Shown: positions 44,956 to 47,523 of the stretch, one piece after another
How positions within the stretch are numbered: position 1 is the stretch's first letter
How the letters are laid out: every line of letters begins with the position of its first letter
NCBI GenBank assembly: GCA_026705565.1
Contig: JAPPAJ010000281.1
Coordinates: 1 to 47,523 of the forward strand
DNA length: 47,523 nucleotides
From: Caldilineaceae bacterium
Lineage (GTDB): Bacteria > Chloroflexota > Anaerolineae > Caldilineales > Caldilineaceae
Reading direction: 5' to 3'
Notes under the pieces: generated by a model
What the model was told of the DNA's origin: nothing
Seen by the model: only the letters and a program-made list of their open reading frames with translations
The model's database searches: none
Position numbers and translations under genes: made by a program

Positions 44956-46500
44956 ATGAATGGCGCCAGCAGCATGATGCACACGCTCGTCAACAACGAC
45001 GTGACTGTGTGTTTCTGCAACCCCGGCACATCCGAGATTTCGTTCGTCGGGGGCCTTGATGCAACGGACAAGATGCGGGGCGTGCTCTGCCTCTTTGAAG
45101 GCGTTGCGACCGGTGCCGCGGACGGCTACGGCCGCATGAAGGATTGGCCGGCGGCCACGCTGCTGCACCTGGGACCGGGCCTCGGCAACGGCGTCGCCAA
45201 TCTGCACAACGCCCGGCGGGCCCAGACCCCCGTCGTCAACATCGTGGGCGACCATGCCACCTGGCATCTCAAGCACGACGCGCCGCTGACCTCGGACATC
45301 GAGGCCATCGCCGGCGCGGTGTCCGGCTGGTACCACTACTCGGGTTCGGCCCGGGATCTTCCCGGCGACACGGCCCGCGCGGTCCAGGCCTCGTTGCAGC
45401 CTCCCGGCCAGGTGGCTACCTTGGTGTTGCCGTCGGATGCCGCCTGGGATCCGGGCGGCCCTCCGGCCGGGCGGCTGGAGCCGGTACCGCAGCGGTCGGT
45501 GCCGTCCGAACGCGTGACCGAGATCGCGAAGGTTTTGGCCAGGGGCGAGGAGGTCGTGTTGCTGGTGGGCGGCCGCGGTTTCAGGGCCGAAGGTCTGCAC
45601 CACGCCGCGGCCGTTGGCGCGCGTACCGGTGTGCGCGTGCTGGGCGACCGGGTCAACAGTCGCATGGAGCGGGGTGCCGGGCGCTACGACCTGGTGCGCA
45701 TCCCCTACCCGGTGCCCCAGGCGATTGCCCTGCTCGAAGGCACCAAGCACATGGTGCTGGCCGGAGCGACGATTCCGGTCGGCTTCTTCGGCTATCCGGA
45801 CCAGCCCAGCCGCACTGCCCCCCCGGACTGCGAGTACCATGTCCTGGCGGAGCCCGACGAGGACGTGATTGGAGCCCTGTCGATGCTGGCCGAGGAGATC
45901 AGCGCCACACCGGATCCTGCCGGAGCCGGCCAATTCGATCCGCCGCCCTTGCCCACCGGCGACATTTCCATCGAAAAGGTGTGGGCGGCCGTGGCGCACC
46001 TGATGCCCGAAGACACCATCGTCTCGGACGAGGCGGTTACGTCGGGGCGGTCCTCCCAGGCCCAGACGGCCGGGGCGCGGCCCCACGACTGGCTGAACAT
46101 CACCGGCGGTTCCATTGGCCAGGGTCTGCCCGCGGCCCTGGGCGCCGCGATCGCGTGTCCGGACCGGCAGGTGTTCGCCATGGAATCGGACGGCTCCGCC
46201 ATGTACACGCTGCAGGGCCTGTGGTCGATGGCCCGGGAACAGTGCCAGGTGCTGACCATCATGTTCAACAACGGCGCGTACCGTATCCTGCAGGGCGAGC
46301 TGGAACGATTGGCACCGGACGCCACGGGCCAAACCAGCAAGGCCATGCTCGATCTCACGCAACCCGACATCGACTGGGTGTCCTTGTCACAGGGCATGGG
46401 GGTCGAAGCCAGTCGGGCCAACAACTGCGAAGAGCTGGTGGATCAGATGCGCTCGGCCCTGACCAACCGCGGACCCCGCTTCATCGAAGTACTGGTTTGA
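44956..46500 (+). CDS. Thiamine-diphosphate enzyme, acetolactate-synthase-like
   Basis: A 514-residue enzyme in the usual three-domain layout. The N-terminal domain has the catalytic glutamate in VLCLFEGVATGAADGYGRM and a conserved NPGTSE segment. The C-terminal cofactor domain contains ESDGSAMYTLQGLWSMAREQ and FNNGAYRIL, corresponding to the GDG...NN motif that binds thiamine diphosphate and magnesium. The middle domain is short and lacks an evident FAD-binding signature, so it may be a decarboxylase or benzoylformate-decarboxylase/IolD-like enzyme rather than a true acetolactate synthase. It is part of the plus-strand catabolic operon. Confidence 0.88.
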   Translation: MNGASSMMHTLVNNDVTVCFCNPGTSEISFVGGLDATDKMRGVLCLFEGVATGAADGYGRMKDWPAATLLHLGPGLGNGVANLHNARRAQTPVVNIVGDHATWHLKHDAPLTSDIEAIAGAVSGWYHYSGSARDLPGDTARAVQASLQPPGQVATLVLPSDAAWDPGGPPAGRLEPVPQRSVPSERVTEIAKVLARGEEVVLLVGGRGFRAEGLHHAAAVGARTGVRVLGDRVNSRMERGAGRYDLVRIPYPVPQAIALLEGTKHMVLAGATIPVGFFGYPDQPSRTAPPDCEYHVLAEPDEDVIGALSMLAEEISATPDPAGAGQFDPPPLPTGDISIEKVWAAVAHLMPEDTIVSDEAVTSGRSSQAQTAGARPHDWLNITGGSIGQGLPAALGAAIACPDRQVFAMESDGSAMYTLQGLWSMAREQCQVLTIMFNNGAYRILQGELERLAPDATGQTSKAMLDLTQPDIDWVSLSQGMGVEASRANNCEELVDQMRSALTNRGPRFIEVLV

Positions 46501-46514
46501 GCCGAGGCAATTAC

Positions 46515-46522
46515 AAGGAGGT
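46515..46522 (+). promoter_or_regulatory. Strong ribosome binding site before E1 alpha
   Basis: AAGGAGGT is placed eight bases before ATG 46530. It decides this start against a frame that is open far upstream through the preceding gene. Confidence 0.8.
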
Positions 46523-46529
46523 GGTACGC

Positions 46530-47507
46530 ATGTCGTCGGAGACTCCCGGCCAGGACGTGGAACACTGGCTGCACCTGTACGAGCAGATGTATCGCATCCG
46601 CTGTTTCGAGGAGGCGGCGGACAACCTGTACACGCGCGGGCTGATGCCCGGCATTGCACACCTCTATATCGGGGAGGAGGCGGTGGCCGTCGGGGTCTGC
46701 AGCGTGTTGCGGGACGACGACTGGATCACCAGTACGCACCGGGGACACGGGCACTGCCTGGCCAAGGGCGCCGACCTGGGCCGCATGTTTGCGGAACTGC
46801 TGGGCCGCGCTACGGGCTACTGCGGAGGCAAGGGCGGGTCCATGCACATTGCGGACCAGGACACCGGCAACCTCGGCGCCAACGGCATCGTCGGGGGCAG
46901 CACGGCCATCGTGGCCGGGGCGGGCCTGTCGGCCAGGATGCGCGGCACGGATGAAGTCGCCGTGGCTTTTTTCGGCGACGGAGCCCTGGGGCAGGGCCAA
47001 CTGTACGAGTCGATGAACATGGCCGCGCTCTGGAAGCTGCCGGTGCTGTATGTCTGCGAGAACAACCAGTACGGGGAATACACTCCCAACGACCAGACCA
47101 TCGCCGGCGAAATCCTGGATCGGGCCCGGGCCTTCGGCATCCCGGCGCACGAGGTTGACGGGCAGGACATTCGAGAGGTGTCGCGGGTGGCCGGGGACGC
47201 GGTCGCCGCGGCCCGCCGGGGCGACGGCCCCTCCTTTCTGCAGTGCACCACCTACCGCTACCGGGGCCATCACGTCGGGGATGTGGATCGGCCCTACCGG
47301 ACCCGGGCGGAAGAGGAGGAGTGGCAGGCCACGCGCGATCCCCTGAAAACCCTGGCCGCCTGGCTGGAGGCCGAGTTTGAAGTGGCGTCCGAAGTGGTCG
47401 CACAGCTGGAGGATGAAGTGCGGACGGCCGTGGACGATTCGGCGGCCAAGGCCCTGGAAGAGCCGATCCCGGAGGCTTCGGAGGTGACCACCCATGTCTA
47501 CGCCTGA
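46530..47507 (+). CDS. 2-oxoacid/acetoin dehydrogenase E1 alpha subunit
   Basis: A 325-residue thiamine-diphosphate E1 alpha protein. YEQMYRIRCFEEAADNLYTR and GIAHLYIGEEAVAVG are the family start. THRGHGHCLAKG and GYCGGKGGSMHIAD hold substrate-site residues, and AFFGDGALGQGQLYESMNMA then VCENNQYGEYTP is the cofactor-binding GDG...NN motif. Relatives decarboxylate pyruvate, branched-chain 2-oxoacids or acetoin and pass the acyl group to an E2 lipoyl protein. It overlaps the E1 beta start by 14 bases, so the two subunits are coupled. Confidence 0.93.
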   Translation: MSSETPGQDVEHWLHLYEQMYRIRCFEEAADNLYTRGLMPGIAHLYIGEEAVAVGVCSVLRDDDWITSTHRGHGHCLAKGADLGRMFAELLGRATGYCGGKGGSMHIADQDTGNLGANGIVGGSTAIVAGAGLSARMRGTDEVAVAFFGDGALGQGQLYESMNMAALWKLPVLYVCENNQYGEYTPNDQTIAGEILDRARAFGIPAHEVDGQDIREVSRVAGDAVAAARRGDGPSFLQCTTYRYRGHHVGDVDRPYRTRAEEEEWQATRDPLKTLAAWLEAEFEVASEVVAQLEDEVRTAVDDSAAKALEEPIPEASEVTTHVYA

Positions 47508-47523
47508 CGGCGCCGTGCGCCAA
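47494..47523 (+). CDS. 2-oxoacid/acetoin dehydrogenase E1 beta, first codons
   Basis: ATG 47494 opens the frame MSTPDGAVRQ, which runs off the right edge of the window. The upstream E1 alpha gene ends 14 bases inside it, and GGAGG lies about 10 bases upstream. E1 beta is expected here by family synteny; only ten codons are visible, so the identity is inferred from position. Confidence 0.6.
   Translation, partial: MSTPDGAVRQ

Noticed and set aside
44443-46362. A long open frame on the minus strand opposite the thiamine enzyme.
   Set aside because: High-GC shadow of real genes; no motifs, and the plus-strand genes have complete catalytic signatures.
45144-46529. The E1 alpha frame stays open far upstream, suggesting a 787-residue fusion protein.
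   Set aside because: The upstream part is the shadow of the thiamine enzyme gene in another frame, has arginine/glycine-rich nonsense composition, and a strong ribosome binding site precedes ATG 46530.

Overview
The window looks like a chromosomal stretch of a GC-rich, free-living or host-associated bacterium. The best guess is a Chloroflexota (Caldilinea/Anaerolinea-like) lineage. That guess rests on three secreted lipoproteins with a lipobox followed by Ala/Glu/Pro-rich linkers, SBP-rich ABC operons, and a high load of small ATPase, toxin-antitoxin and PD-(D/E)XK accessory genes. It is an inference from style, not a phylogenetic result. No rRNA, tRNA, CRISPR array or phage structural gene was seen.

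Region 1 (1-13 kb) is an accessory region. It begins with the 3' part of a spermidine-synthase-like gene. Two related ATP-binding/winged-helix proteins follow, at 1189-2814 and 11110-12520. Each carries an 11-bp tandem repeat at the junction to its C-terminal winged helix; in the second the repeat number puts the C-terminus out of frame. Between them lie a cytochrome P450, an AAA-ATPase/PD-(D/E)XK gene split exactly at its Walker A region by a decayed IS607-type element (5190-7284), a nucleotidyltransferase pair resembling AbiE-type toxin-antitoxins, and a degraded small ORF.

Region 2 (13-24.6 kb, all minus strand) is an uptake operon: a GH32-like glycosidase, two tandem family-5 solute-binding lipoproteins, permeases DppB and DppC, ATPases DppD and DppF, then a methyltransferase. 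The binding-protein gene arose by a tandem duplication of about 2.6 kb whose junction still carries the truncated 3' end of the GH32 gene and the 5' end of dppB. A 34-bp perfect palindrome follows each binding-protein gene. The GH32 partner suggests the Dpp-type transporter carries oligosaccharides.

Region 3 (24.6-38 kb) is a second accessory region. It holds a DUF4143-type ATPase behind a four-half-site operator-like repeat, a BrnT/BrnA-like toxin-antitoxin pair whose toxin has an in-frame amber codon, and two copies (27086-27927 and 30996-31792) of a two-gene module made of a small conserved protein overlapping a HEPN protein by TAGTG. The copies flank an MFS transporter and a second P450. 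An M16 metallopeptidase lipoprotein, a Uma2-type nuclease and an AT-richer type II restriction-modification pair follow.

Region 4 (38-47.5 kb) is a carbohydrate ABC operon on the minus strand (binding lipoprotein, a permease fused to a seven-bladed beta-propeller, a second permease). It diverges from a plus-strand catabolic operon: D-2-hydroxyacid dehydrogenase, sugar-phosphate-isomerase-type TIM barrel, acetolactate-synthase-like TPP enzyme, and 2-oxoacid/acetoin dehydrogenase E1 alpha and the first codons of E1 beta. The two operons probably take up and oxidise the same sugar, polyol or sugar acid; no cytoplasmic transporter ATPase is encoded beside them.

The best candidates for something undescribed are the duplicated HEPN module, the 11-bp-repeat frame switch in the AlbA_2/ATPase proteins, and the propeller-permease fusion.
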